DNA from: Corallococcus caeni
GTDB taxonomy: Bacteria; Myxococcota; Myxococcia; Myxococcales; Myxococcaceae
Assembly: GCF_036245865.1 (NCBI RefSeq)
Contig: NZ_BTTW01000006.1
Span: 186,001-250,000, forward strand
DNA: 64,000 bases
Direction of reading: 5' to 3'
Shown here: positions 25,916 to 34,520 of the stretch, piece after piece
How positions within the stretch are numbered: position 1 is the first letter of the stretch
Layout: each line of letters starts with the position of its first letter
Made by a program: the position numbers and the translations under genes
The notes under the pieces: model-generated
Told to the model about the DNA's origin: nothing
The model's database searches: none
The model's input: only the letters and a program-made list of their open reading frames with translations

Positions 25916-26311
25916 TCATCGCCCCCGGCGCGCGGCGTCGACGCTCCAGATGCCCGAGCCGTGCGCGGCGATGTAGAGGAACCCGAAGCAGTAGAGCGCC
26001 GCGAGCTCGCCCTGGTTCACGATGGGCATGAGGTTGCCCCCGTGAGGCGCCACGTGCCCGAGGAAGAAGGCGAACGCCATCGTGCCGCTGGCGATGAACG
26101 CCGCGGGGCCGGCGAACAATCCGAGCGCGATGAGCGCGCCGCCCACGAACTCGATGATGCCCGCGCCGTAGACGACGAACGGCGGCGCCCCCGGGGGCAC
26201 GCCGCCGAACAGGCCGAAGAGCTTCTGAAGACCGTGCTGCATGAACATCAGCCCGGCCATGATCCGGAGCAGCGCGTAGATGCGTTCAGCGTGGGGCCGC
26301 AGGAAACCCAT
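25916..26311 (-). CDS. DoxX family membrane protein
   Basis: A 131-residue four-helix membrane protein with the DoxX hallmark RIMAGLMFMQHGLQKLFG near the N-terminus, a GAGIIEFVGGALIALGLF helix and an AFFLGHVAPHG segment. DoxX proteins are small inner-membrane proteins linked to quinone/redox or thiol chemistry; the role here is unknown. It follows the giant kinase gene by 150 bases upstream on the same strand. Confidence 0.9.
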   Translation of the reverse strand: MGFLRPHAERIYALLRIMAGLMFMQHGLQKLFGLFGGVPPGAPPFVVYGAGIIEFVGGALIALGLFAGPAAFIASGTMAFAFFLGHVAPHGGNLMPIVNQGELAALYCFGFLYIAAHGSGIWSVDAARRGR

Positions 26312-26407
26312 GACGTCCTCCGAGCGTGGCGAAGCGCGCAGTGTACGGCCGCCCCGTCCGCGTCGCGGTCACCCGGGGCGCGTGCCCGGTGATTGGGAGG
26401 CCCGGCG

Positions 26408-27475
26408 TCAGCGCGTGAACAGATGCCCGTGGGCGCTCGGACCGGCGGCGCGCAGTTGCTCCCGCGCGGCATCGATGGTTTCGAGCAGGGCGATGCTGCG
26501 CTCGAGCGGATGCAGGGGTGACTCCCTGCGTCCCTCGGCGATGTGACTCGCGACAGCGACGGCCTGCCAGGCGAGACCCTCGCTGCCCTGGAGCCCGGAG
26601 GGGTCGGTCCAGCGCAGCCGCTGGTCCGACCTCGCGGCCTTCAGCGTGAAGCCGCCGGGTGTGAAGAAGCGCGAGTCGAGCTGGAGGCGCGCATGCGTCC
26701 CCGCGATGACGGCCTCCTGGGGCGTCTCCGCGAAGAGGGTGGTGTGCAGCAGCGCCTGGGCGCCCATGGCGTAGGTAAGGACGAGGGCCGCCTGCCCATC
26801 CACCCCGGTCTGGGTGAGGGAGCCCGTGGCGTGGACGTGCGGGGGCGGGCCCAGCACGAAGTGCGCGAGCCAGATGGGATAGATGCCGATGTCGAGCAGG
26901 GCGCCCCCGCCGAGCGCGGGGTTGAAGACGCGGCCTTCGGGGTCGAAGTCGAAGCGGCCGCCGAAGTCCGCCGCGACGAGCCGGATGTCCCCGAGCACGC
27001 CGTCACGCAGCAGCCGTTCGATGAGCAGCGTCTGGGGGAGGAAGCGGGACCACAGGGCCTCCATCGCGAAGACGTTCGCGGCGCGAGCGGCCCGGGCGAT
27101 GTCGCGGGCCTCGGCGGCGTTGAGCGCGAGCGGCTTCTCCACGAGGACATGCTTGCCGGCGGCGATGGCGAGCAGGGCCTGGCGCTTGTGCTCGCTGTGG
27201 GGAGACGCCACGTAGACGATGTCGACGTCGGGGTCGCGGACGAGCTGCTCGTAGGACGCGTGGACGCGCGGGATGCCGTACTGCGCGGCGAAGCGTGAGG
27301 CGCGCTCCGGGTCGCGAGAGGCGACCGCGTGGACGCGCTGGTCGGTGTGCCGATGCAGGGCCCAGACGAAGCCCCCCGCGATCCGGCCGGGCGCGAGCAC
27401 GCCCCAGCGCAGCACGGGACCTCCACGCAAGGGGATGGCGTCAACGGAGGGGAGGGCGGTCGGGAAGGAGCTCAC
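26408..27475 (-). CDS. Gfo/Idh/MocA family oxidoreductase
   Basis: A 355-residue NAD(P)-dependent sugar or diol dehydrogenase. The N-terminal Rossmann fold begins WGVLAPGRIAGGF. The family signature EKPLALN supplies the catalytic lysine, and GGGALLDIGIYPI is the C-domain block that carries the substrate-contact aspartate and tyrosine. The frame stays open far upstream. The GTG at 27475 is used; a GTG at 27415, immediately before LRWGVLAPG and 4 bases after GGAGG, is an equally good alternative. Substrate unknown. Confidence 0.88.
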   Translation of the reverse strand: MSSFPTALPSVDAIPLRGGPVLRWGVLAPGRIAGGFVWALHRHTDQRVHAVASRDPERASRFAAQYGIPRVHASYEQLVRDPDVDIVYVASPHSEHKRQALLAIAAGKHVLVEKPLALNAAEARDIARAARAANVFAMEALWSRFLPQTLLIERLLRDGVLGDIRLVAADFGGRFDFDPEGRVFNPALGGGALLDIGIYPIWLAHFVLGPPPHVHATGSLTQTGVDGQAALVLTYAMGAQALLHTTLFAETPQEAVIAGTHARLQLDSRFFTPGGFTLKAARSDQRLRWTDPSGLQGSEGLAWQAVAVASHIAEGRRESPLHPLERSIALLETIDAAREQLRAAGPSAHGHLFTR

Positions 27476-27662
27476 GGCGCCGAATCTAGCCCCCAGACTC
27501 GGGTCCCCGTCACACCCGCCGGCGCAGCGGCTCCTGAGCGGAGCGCCAGGGCGCCGAAGCACCGCCCGCCAAAGACAGCTCTGGCCCGTTTTCGCCGGGA
27601 TTGGCAGACATTTAGGATGCTCCTGGCCACGTCGTCGTGCCCGGATGGGCCAGGAGCCAGGA

Positions 27663-28025
27663 ATGTCGCCGACGCTGAAGTGGGTGCTCGGAGCTCTCGT
27701 GGGACTTCCGTTGATGTGCTGCGGTTGCGGCGGCATGTGGTTCCGGAGCCAGTTTCCCCATGAGGAGGCATTGGCGCGGGTGGTGAACCACCGCCAGGTG
27801 GTCCAGTCGCTGGGCTCGCCCGTGAGTGGCGGCTTCTTCTTCTCCGGCAGGACCCAGTCTCGCAACGATGACGCGCTCGCCGAAATGGAGATTCCGCTCT
27901 CCGGAAGCAAGCAGGACGGCGTGCTGCATGTGAAGGCCGTTCAGACAAGCAAGGTCTGGGGTTTCAGCCGCCTTCGCGTGGTGGCGCAGGACGGCAAGGT
28001 GATCAACGTCCTCAACGAATATTGA
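27663..28025 (+). CDS. Coa1-like small membrane protein
   Basis: A 120-residue protein with one N-terminal membrane helix (LGALVGLPLMCCGCGGMWF) followed by a small alpha/beta domain. The pattern ARVVNHRQVVQSLGSPV then SRLRVVAQDGKVINVLN resembles the Coa1/Tim21 fold found in bacterial proteins annotated as cytochrome c oxidase assembly factor Coa1 family. No cytochrome oxidase genes are nearby, so the name is only a fold assignment. The ATG at 27663 has an AGGAG site. The longer frame to 27273 overlaps the divergent oxidoreductase and is rejected. Confidence 0.7.
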   Translation: MSPTLKWVLGALVGLPLMCCGCGGMWFRSQFPHEEALARVVNHRQVVQSLGSPVSGGFFFSGRTQSRNDDALAEMEIPLSGSKQDGVLHVKAVQTSKVWGFSRLRVVAQDGKVINVLNEY

Positions 28026-28100
28026 ATGGGAAGAAGGTTTTGCGGCTCAATGTCCAACCATTGACACCTGCCTGCGGGGCTCCCAGCATGGGCGCCCCGT

Positions 28101-29855
28101 ATGACAAAGACCGGCTCTCGAAAATCCCTGTTCACGAGGGCGCTGTGCGCCGTCCTCCTGCTCTCACTCGCGGCCTGTGGAGGTGACACCGCCACGGACG
28201 CCGACGCGGGCCCCCGGCCCGATGCCTCGACTCCGGACGCCGGTTCCCATGTGGACGCCGGAGTGGATGCGGGGACGCAGCCCGATGAGGATGCAGGCAC
28301 GGACGCGGGCCCCACGGATGCCGGGACGACGGACGCGGGCAGCACGGACGCAGGCACCACCGATGCCGGCACCCTGGATGCCGGAACGACGGACGCGGGC
28401 ACCACCGATGCTGGCACCGGCCCTGTCGATGCGGGCTCCCCGTCCAGCTGTGGCGATGGGGTGAAGGAGGGTGACGAGGGCTGTGACGACGGGGACACCA
28501 AGAGCGGCGATGGTTGCAGCGCGAGCTGCCAGGTCGAGCAGGGGTGGAACTGTGGCGCCACCGGCCTGAGGTGCCACGCCGCGCGCTGCGGCGACGCCAT
28601 CATCGCGGCCCCGGAGGAATGCGAGGACGGCAACACGGCCAGCGGCGATGGCTGCAACGACAGCTGCCGGCTGGAGCAGGGCTACAAGTGCGACGGCGTG
28701 GGCAAGACGTGCGTGAAGACGACCTGCGGTGACGCCAAGACGGAAGGCACCGAGCAGTGCGACGACGGCAACAACGACCTGGGCGATGGCTGTTCGCCGT
28801 CGTGCCAGCTGGAGCCCCGCTGCACGGGAGGGAATTGCACGAACGTCTGCGGCGATGGCGTCCTCGCTGCCGACGAGCAGTGTGACGACGGCAACCTGCG
28901 CGAGTTCGACGGCTGCTCCTCCGTCTGTCAAATCGAGGAGGGTTTCAGTTGCCCCCGCATTCCTCCATCTCCTCCGTCCATGCTGACGCTTCCCATCGTC
29001 TACCGCGACTTCCGGGGGAAGGACCTGCCCGGCGGCCACATCGACTTCGAGAACGCGACCGGGGCGGAGACCGGCATCGTCCAGTCCACCCTGGGGCCGA
29101 CCGGCAAGCCCGCCTATGCCAAGACAGGCGTCTCCTCCGCCACGACGCATGGGCAGGTGGCGTTCGATCAATGGTTTCACGACGTGACCAACGTCAACCA
29201 GACCGTCGCTTCCACGATGCGCATGAATCAGACGTCTCCCACCACCTACCTGTTCGAGGACCTGACCTTCTTCCCGCTCGACAACGCGGGCTGGGTGGCC
29301 CGGGGAGAGGAACCGCTTCGTTCGGACAGCGCGGGGACTCCGCGCAACTTCAGCTTCACCAGCGAGACGCGCTTCTGGTTCGAGTACCGGGGCGTGGAGC
29401 GGATCGACTTCACGGGGGACGACGACGTCTGGATCTTCGTCAACGGGCGGCTCGCCATCGACATGGGAGGGGTTCACGGCAGCGCGTCCGGGAACGTGGA
29501 CCTGGCGGCCCGGGCCGCCGACTTCGCCCTCCAGCCGGCCCACATCTATGAGGTCGCCGTGTTCCAGGCGGAGCGCCACACGACGGGCTCGAACTACGGG
29601 CTGCGGCTGTCCTCGTTCAAGCTGGCCAACCAGGCCGGGGTGTGCACCTCGGCCTGCGGCGATGGCACGCTGGACGCGGGAGAGGAGTGCGACGACGGCA
29701 CGAACCACGGAGGCTACGGGAAATGCGCTCCGGGGTGCCTGCTCGGTGTCCGCTGCGGCGACGGGGTCGTGCAGTTCGACCAGAGCGAGGACTGCGACGA
29801 CGGAAACACCGTCAGCGGCGACGGCTGCGGCTCCACCTGCAAGCTCGAGCTCTAG
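28101..29855 (+). CDS. Fibro-slime domain lipoprotein with DUF4215 cysteine-rich repeats
   Basis: A 584-residue surface lipoprotein. The signal ends in LSLAACGG (Cys26). Residues about 30-113 are a low-complexity linker of repeated (T)TDAG units. Four DUF4215 cysteine repeats follow (CGDG...CDDGN...GDGC...C), then a fibro-slime (PA14-related) domain of about 200 residues (VYRDFRGKD; FTGDDDVWIFVNGRLAIDMGG; YGLRLSSFKL), and two more DUF4215 repeats at the C-terminus. This fits a calcium- or sugar-binding surface or matrix protein. A 12-bp perfect hairpin follows the stop. Confidence 0.9.
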   Translation: MTKTGSRKSLFTRALCAVLLLSLAACGGDTATDADAGPRPDASTPDAGSHVDAGVDAGTQPDEDAGTDAGPTDAGTTDAGSTDAGTTDAGTLDAGTTDAGTTDAGTGPVDAGSPSSCGDGVKEGDEGCDDGDTKSGDGCSASCQVEQGWNCGATGLRCHAARCGDAIIAAPEECEDGNTASGDGCNDSCRLEQGYKCDGVGKTCVKTTCGDAKTEGTEQCDDGNNDLGDGCSPSCQLEPRCTGGNCTNVCGDGVLAADEQCDDGNLREFDGCSSVCQIEEGFSCPRIPPSPPSMLTLPIVYRDFRGKDLPGGHIDFENATGAETGIVQSTLGPTGKPAYAKTGVSSATTHGQVAFDQWFHDVTNVNQTVASTMRMNQTSPTTYLFEDLTFFPLDNAGWVARGEEPLRSDSAGTPRNFSFTSETRFWFEYRGVERIDFTGDDDVWIFVNGRLAIDMGGVHGSASGNVDLAARAADFALQPAHIYEVAVFQAERHTTGSNYGLRLSSFKLANQAGVCTSACGDGTLDAGEECDDGTNHGGYGKCAPGCLLGVRCGDGVVQFDQSEDCDDGNTVSGDGCGSTCKLEL

Positions 29856-29872
29856 CCATCCCCGGAAGAACC

Positions 29873-29900
29873 CCGGTGCGGGACCCGTGTCCCGCACCGG
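29873..29900. terminator. Hairpin terminator between convergent genes
   Basis: CCGGTGCGGGAC (29873-29884) and its exact complement (29889-29900) form a 12-bp stem with a 4-base loop, located between the stop of the fibro-slime lipoprotein gene and the converging TerB gene. No clear T tract. Confidence 0.65.
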
Positions 29901-29912
29901 ACCTCCGTCACT

Positions 29913-30341
29913 TCAGAGCAGCTTCGACATGATCTGCTGCTCGCGCTGCTCCAGCTTGATGGAATCGAGCGTCCAGCCAATGAGCTCGTCGGCGGCGGAC
30001 ACGTCGAAACCGAAAGCGCTGGCGGCATCCTTCACGGCCTTGCGCTCCTCGTTCGCGATCTCGCCGTCGGCGCAGGCCACCTCGACGAGCATGCGCAGCA
30101 GGGAGACACGCAGCTCCCGGACTTCAATCTTCCGGACGATGTCCGTGAGGTTGCCGGGCTTCTTGAACTCCGCTTCGATGACCGCGGCGACCTGCTCATC
30201 CCGGGGCGACAGCCCCATGCCCCTCACCACGTCATCGAGCTGCTGACGCTCGTCCTCGGTGACGCGGCCATCGCTCGCCGCCACGTTGGCCATGGCCTGG
30301 ACGAACGCCAGGAGCTGCTCCTCGGGATACTCGCGCGACAT
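29913..30341 (-). CDS. TerB family protein
   Basis: A 142-residue all-helical acidic protein of the TerB/DjlA-N superfamily, with two half-repeats: AMANVAASDGRVTEDERQQL near the N-terminus and MLVEVACADGEIANEERKAV in the centre. The D-G-x-(V/I)-x-x-E-E pattern is the metal-binding signature of TerB folds. The family was first seen in tellurite resistance operons, but no other ter genes are here, so its function is unknown. Monocistronic. Confidence 0.88.
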   Translation of the reverse strand: MSREYPEEQLLAFVQAMANVAASDGRVTEDERQQLDDVVRGMGLSPRDEQVAAVIEAEFKKPGNLTDIVRKIEVRELRVSLLRMLVEVACADGEIANEERKAVKDAASAFGFDVSAADELIGWTLDSIKLEQREQQIMSKLL

Positions 30342-30543
30342 ATCGTCTCCAGGTGGGACAGGGCTGCTGGGGAACCCAGGTTAATGGTCGCCCGCGCGGA
30401 GCGAAAACGGATTTCGTCCGGAGGCGGCGACCCGTGGGCGCCGCCGCCCTGCTCCCTCAGCGGGAGGGCGCGGCGCCCAACGAGCAGGTCATCGCGCTGT
30501 TCGCGTCGACCATGTCGGGACTTCTGGCCGAGGGCCGTGGTGC

Positions 30544-31161
30544 CTACGGCGCCTTGATGACGTCGGTGAGGCGCAGGTGGCGGGGCTGGGCCTGCACGCG
30601 CTCGAACCAGGCGCGGATGGCGGGATAGCGGGACAGGTCGAAGCGGCCCTCCTCCGCCACGTGCGTGTACGCATACAGCGCGATGTCCGCGAGGCTGTAG
30701 TGCTCGCCCGCGAAGAAGGGCCGCTTGCTCAGCTCTCCCTCCATGACGTCGAGCGCGGCGTAGCCCTTCTGGATGCGCTCCTCCAGCTCCTTCTCCTTGC
30801 CAGCGGGGACACCGAAGAAGCTGAGCCACGCCCGGGCCACGGCGATGTAGGGCTCGTGGCTGTACTGCTCGAAGAACATCCACTGGAGCATCCGCGCCCG
30901 CTCCAGCCGGTCGGTGGGGATGAAGGGCGTGCCCTCGGCGAAGTACCAGAGGATGGCATTGGACTCGGCGAGGAAGACCCCGGGCTCCAGCTCCACGGTA
31001 GGGGTCCGGGCAATGGGGTTCATCGCCTTGAACTCCGGCGTGCGCGTCGCTCCCGCGGAGAGATCCACCTCCTGCGTTTCGAACGGGATCGCGAGCTGAT
31101 GCAGCAGCAGACGGACCTTGTAGCAATTCCCGGAAGGGTGGAACTGGTAGAGCTTGATCAT
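30544..31161 (-). CDS. Glutathione S-transferase family protein
   Basis: A 205-residue GST. The N-terminal thioredoxin fold begins MIKLYQFHPSGNCYKVRLLL, with the SGNCYK segment at the glutathione site. PTVELEPGVFLAESNAILWYFA carries the cis-proline and the ES motif that binds the gamma-glutamyl group. The all-helical C-domain follows. The ATG at 31161 starts the fold; the longer frame adds 27 residues without homology. Likely role is detoxification or conjugation; substrate unknown. Confidence 0.92.
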   Translation of the reverse strand: MIKLYQFHPSGNCYKVRLLLHQLAIPFETQEVDLSAGATRTPEFKAMNPIARTPTVELEPGVFLAESNAILWYFAEGTPFIPTDRLERARMLQWMFFEQYSHEPYIAVARAWLSFFGVPAGKEKELEERIQKGYAALDVMEGELSKRPFFAGEHYSLADIALYAYTHVAEEGRFDLSRYPAIRAWFERVQAQPRHLRLTDVIKAP

Positions 31162-31277
31162 GGGCGGGGAGTCTATTCCCCGGAGGCCCAGCGTCCAGGC
31201 AGGCTCGACCCTGCCTTTGCACCCGTCACGTGCCCTCTTCATCTTCCAGAGAGGCTGACCCGGAGCGGAGGTGCCAC

Positions 31278-31688
31278 GTGCTGCAGGAAACCAGGACCAC
31301 TCCCTTGCAGAACGTGGGACGCGGGGTGTTGGGCTCGTTCATGGTCGGGGCCGGCACGGGACATCTCTCCTTCGCGCGAGGGCCCTTCCAGGCGCAGGTG
31401 CCGGACTGGGTCCCGATGGACAAGGACGTCGTGGTCCTTCTCTCCGGAGTGGTGGAGATAGGGCTCGGGCTGACCCTGCTCTTCAACAAGCGGCACCGGG
31501 CCCTCGTGGGGCTGGGACTGGCGGCCTTCTTCGCGGCGGTCTTCCCCGGCAACCTGCATCAGTACGCGAAGCACCTCTCCGCGTTCGGCCTCGATACGGA
31601 CACCAAGCGGCTGGTGCGACTGTTCTTCCAGCCCGTGCTGATGGGGTGGGCGCTGTGGTCCACCGGGGCCATGAAGGCGCGGCGGTAG
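31278..31688 (+). CDS. DoxX-like four-helix membrane protein
   Basis: A 136-residue protein with four hydrophobic segments (VGRGVLGSFMVGAGTGHLSF; VVVLLSGVVEIGLGLTLLF; ALVGLGLAAFFAAVFPGN; a short C-terminal helix). The FPGNLHQY motif resembles small DoxX-related membrane proteins. The GTG at 31278 has GGAGG 6 bases upstream, whereas the longer ATG frame lacks a site. It is divergent from the GST gene. Function not known. Confidence 0.65.
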   Translation: MLQETRTTPLQNVGRGVLGSFMVGAGTGHLSFARGPFQAQVPDWVPMDKDVVVLLSGVVEIGLGLTLLFNKRHRALVGLGLAAFFAAVFPGNLHQYAKHLSAFGLDTDTKRLVRLFFQPVLMGWALWSTGAMKARR

Positions 31689-31812
31689 GCGAACGGCTCA
31701 CGGACGTTCGCCAGCCATTGATGACCATTCTATCAAGCTCCGGCGAATTCCCGGTGATGATTTCCCACAGTCCAAACACCAGCGCCCGCTGCGCGGTCAG
31801 GAGTACAGTGCT

Positions 31813-31830
31813 GCCCTTTCGCGAAAGGGC
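31813..31830. promoter_or_regulatory. 18-bp perfect palindrome overlapping the rph ribosome-binding region
   Basis: GCCCTTTCGCGAAAGGGC is a perfect palindrome ending 9 bases before the rph start codon; its right arm supplies the AAAGGGC purine-rich stretch that would act as the ribosome-binding site. It may be an operator or an RNA hairpin that masks translation initiation. Confidence 0.5.
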
Positions 31831-31839
31831 GGTGTTCGC

Positions 31840-34434
31840 ATGGGCTGCTATGTGTTGGGTCTCCAGGAGATAGACCAGACGCAGGTCGCGCTCGTTGGCG
31901 GCAAGGGCGCGCATCTGGGGGAACTTTCACGGATTGAAGGCATCCGCGTGCCGGCTGGCTTTTGCGTGACGACGGAGGCCTTCCAGCGGGTCCTCGTGGA
32001 AGCACCGTCGTTCGACGCTCAGCTGGAGCGGCTGTCGCGCCTGAAGCAGGACGACCAGGAGCAGCTCCGCGCGCTCAGCGCGGAGCTCCGTCAGACCCTT
32101 GAAGGGGCCGCCATGCCTGACGAACTGGCGGCAGCCATCACCCGGCAGCTCGTCCAGTCAGGAGAGCAGGCCGCTTACGCCGTCCGGTCGAGCGCGACGG
32201 CGGAGGACCTGCCGACGGCCTCCTTCGCGGGTCAGCAGGACACGTATCTGAACGTCGTGGGGCCGGCGGCGATCCTCCAGCACGTCAGCCGGTGCTGGGC
32301 CTCGCTCTTCACCGAGCGGGCCGTGATCTACCGCCTGCGCAACGGCTTCGACCACCGGAAGGTCCGCATGGCGGTGGTGGTGCAGCGGATGGTCTTCCCG
32401 CAAGCGGCCGGGATCCTGTTCACGGCCGACCCCATCACCTCCCATCGGAAGATCGCCTCCGTGGAGGCCAGCTTCGGGCTCGGCGAGGCCCTGGTCTCCG
32501 GCCGGGTGAACGCGGACGTCTACAAGGTGCGGGACGGCGAGGTCATCGACAAGGCGGTCGGCACCAAGCAGCTCGCCATCCAGGCCTCACCGGGAGGCGG
32601 GACGCACGAACAGGCCATCGAGCCGGAGCGGCAGCGGCAGTCCGCGCTGACGGATGCGCAGGTCGTTCGGCTCGTGGAGCTGGGCCGGCGGATCGAAGCG
32701 CACTTCGGCCGTCCCCAGGACATCGAATGGTGCCTGTCCGACGATGACTTCCAGTTCGTCCAGAGCCGGCCCATCACCACGCTGTTCCCCATCCCGGCGG
32801 CCAACGACCCGGAGAACCACGTCTACCTCTCCGTTGGTCATCAGCAGATGATGACCGACGCCATGAAGCCCCTGGGGCTCTCCCTGTTCCAGCTGACGGC
32901 CATGCGGCCGATGTACGAGGCCGGAGGGAGGCTGTTCGTCGACGTCACCCAGAACCTGGCCACGCCCGCGGGCCGCGCGGGCCTCCTGGGGCTCGCGGGA
33001 AAATCCGATCCGCTGACCGGGGACGCGCTGCGGACCGTCATCGGACGCAGCGACTTCATCCGGCAGCTCCCGGACGAAGGGCCTCGCGCGGCGCCGGCTG
33101 GCGGCGCCCCAGCTCCGCTCGAGACCGACCCGGCCATCGTCGACGAGCTGATCAACCGCAGCGAGGCCTCCCTCGCCGTCTTGAAGCGAGACATCCGGAC
33201 GAAGTCAGGAACCGCGCTGCTCGACTTCATCCTGGCGGACCTCCAGGAGCTGAAGCGGCTCTTGTTCGAGCCGCGAAGCTTCCAGGTGATCATGGCGGGG
33301 ATGGAGGCCACCTGGTGGCTCAACGACCAGCTCCAGGCGTGGCTGGGTGAGAAGAACGCGGCCGACACGCTCACGCAGTCCGTTCCCAACAACATCACGT
33401 CGGAGATGGGGCTGGCGCTCCTGGACGTCGCGGACGTGATCCGCCCGCATCCGGAGGTGGTGGCCTTCCTGCAGGACGTGAAGGACGAAGGCTTCCTGGA
33501 CGAACTGCCCCGGCTGGCTGGCGGACGGGAGGCGCGAGACGCCATCCAGGCGTGGCTCGACAAGTACGGCATGCGCTGCGTCGGTGAGATCGACATCACG
33601 AAGCCGCGTTGGAGCGAACGCCCCAGTACGCTGGTGCCCCTCATCCTCGGCAACATCCAGAACTTCGAGCCGGGCGCCAGCAAGCGGCGCTTCGAGCAGG
33701 GACGGCAGGAGGCCTGGAAGAAGGAACAGGACGTGCTGGAGCGCCTGCGGGCCTTGCCGGACGGGGCAGCGAAGGCCGAGGAGACGAAGCGGATGATCGA
33801 CCGGGTCCGGACCTTCGCCGGCTATCGGGAGTATCCGAAGTACGGAAAGATCAACCGATACTTTGTCTACAGGCAGGCCCTGTTGGAAGAGGCCGGGCGT
33901 CTCGTGCAGGCCGGCGTGGTGCGTGAGAAGGAAGACATCTTCTACCTCACGTTCCAGGAGCTCCAGGACGTCGTGCGCACGAACGAGGTGGATGCGCGGC
34001 TCATCCGTCAGCGCAAGGAAACGTTCCGGTCGCATCAAGCGCTCACGCCGCCCCGGGTGCTCACGTCGGATGGCGAGGTCATCACCGGGGTGTACCGGCG
34101 CGACAATGTGCCGGCCGGCGCGCTGGTGGGCCTGCCGGTCTCCGCGGGGACCATCGAGGGGCGGGCCCGAGTCATCCTGGACATGGCGGAGGCCCGTCCC
34201 GAAGCGGGCGACATCCTGGTCACCGCCTACACGGATCCCAGCTGGACCCCTCTGTTCGTCGCGGTCAAGGGCCTGGTGACGGAGGTCGGAGGCCTGATGT
34301 CTCACGGCTCGGTGATCGCGCGGGAGTACGGCCTGCCAGCTGTCGTGGGGGTGGAGCAGGCCACCCGGCGGATCCGGGATGGACAGCGGATCCGCGTGCA
34401 CGGAACGGACGGTTACGTCGAGCTGCTGTCCTGA
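31840..34434 (+). CDS. rph: Rifamycin-inactivating phosphotransferase
   Basis: An 864-residue enzyme with the length and domain order of rifampin phosphotransferase (about 865 residues): ATP-grasp domain (about 1-320; LVGGKGAHLGELS, AVRSSATAEDLPTASFAGQ), rifamycin-binding domain (about 330-755) and a C-terminal swivelling histidine domain. The phosphohistidine is H822 in GGLMSHGSVIAREYGLP. These enzymes transfer the ATP beta-phosphate to the C21 hydroxyl of rifamycins, giving high-level resistance. Blocks such as HQQMMTDAMKPLGLS and PNNITSEMGLALLDVADVIRP are specific to Rph rather than to housekeeping PEP synthase. It is monocistronic. The decayed att copy begins 2 bases after its stop, so it marks the left edge of the accessory region. 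Confidence 0.95.
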   Translation: MGCYVLGLQEIDQTQVALVGGKGAHLGELSRIEGIRVPAGFCVTTEAFQRVLVEAPSFDAQLERLSRLKQDDQEQLRALSAELRQTLEGAAMPDELAAAITRQLVQSGEQAAYAVRSSATAEDLPTASFAGQQDTYLNVVGPAAILQHVSRCWASLFTERAVIYRLRNGFDHRKVRMAVVVQRMVFPQAAGILFTADPITSHRKIASVEASFGLGEALVSGRVNADVYKVRDGEVIDKAVGTKQLAIQASPGGGTHEQAIEPERQRQSALTDAQVVRLVELGRRIEAHFGRPQDIEWCLSDDDFQFVQSRPITTLFPIPAANDPENHVYLSVGHQQMMTDAMKPLGLSLFQLTAMRPMYEAGGRLFVDVTQNLATPAGRAGLLGLAGKSDPLTGDALRTVIGRSDFIRQLPDEGPRAAPAGGAPAPLETDPAIVDELINRSEASLAVLKRDIRTKSGTALLDFILADLQELKRLLFEPRSFQVIMAGMEATWWLNDQLQAWLGEKNAADTLTQSVPNNITSEMGLALLDVADVIRPHPEVVAFLQDVKDEGFLDELPRLAGGREARDAIQAWLDKYGMRCVGEIDITKPRWSERPSTLVPLILGNIQNFEPGASKRRFEQGRQEAWKKEQDVLERLRALPDGAAKAEETKRMIDRVRTFAGYREYPKYGKINRYFVYRQALLEEAGRLVQAGVVREKEDIFYLTFQELQDVVRTNEVDARLIRQRKETFRSHQALTPPRVLTSDGEVITGVYRRDNVPAGALVGLPVSAGTIEGRARVILDMAEARPEAGDILVTAYTDPSWTPLFVAVKGLVTEVGGLMSHGSVIAREYGLPAVVGVEQATRRIRDGQRIRVHGTDGYVELLS

Positions 34435-34435
34435 T

Positions 34436-34462
34436 GTGCCGAAGGCGGGGTTCGAACCTGCG
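34436..34462 (-). repeat. Decayed tRNA 3'-end/att-like repeat
   Basis: This 27-base segment matches the element core repeats at 41047 and 54701 except for two transitions (GGGGTTCGAACCTGCG here against GGGATTCGAACCCGCA). It begins 2 bases after the rph stop. The T-stem pairing is broken by the changes, so it is a remnant, not a tRNA. It probably marks the left end of an older insertion that now contains only the subtilase gene. Confidence 0.65.
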
Positions 34463-34520
34463 TCCTTTCGCGTCGCATCCGGAGCGCGATCCATTTCGCG
34501 TTCGTCGCTCAATTTAGAGA

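Noticed and set aside
28190-28440. Tandem DNA repeat (minisatellite)
   Set aside because: It is the coding sequence of the TDAG-type linker in the fibro-slime lipoprotein, in frame throughout.
31689-31839. Canonical rifamycin-associated element upstream of rph
   Set aside because: There is a clear palindrome, but I cannot verify that it matches the published element, so it is reported only as a palindrome.
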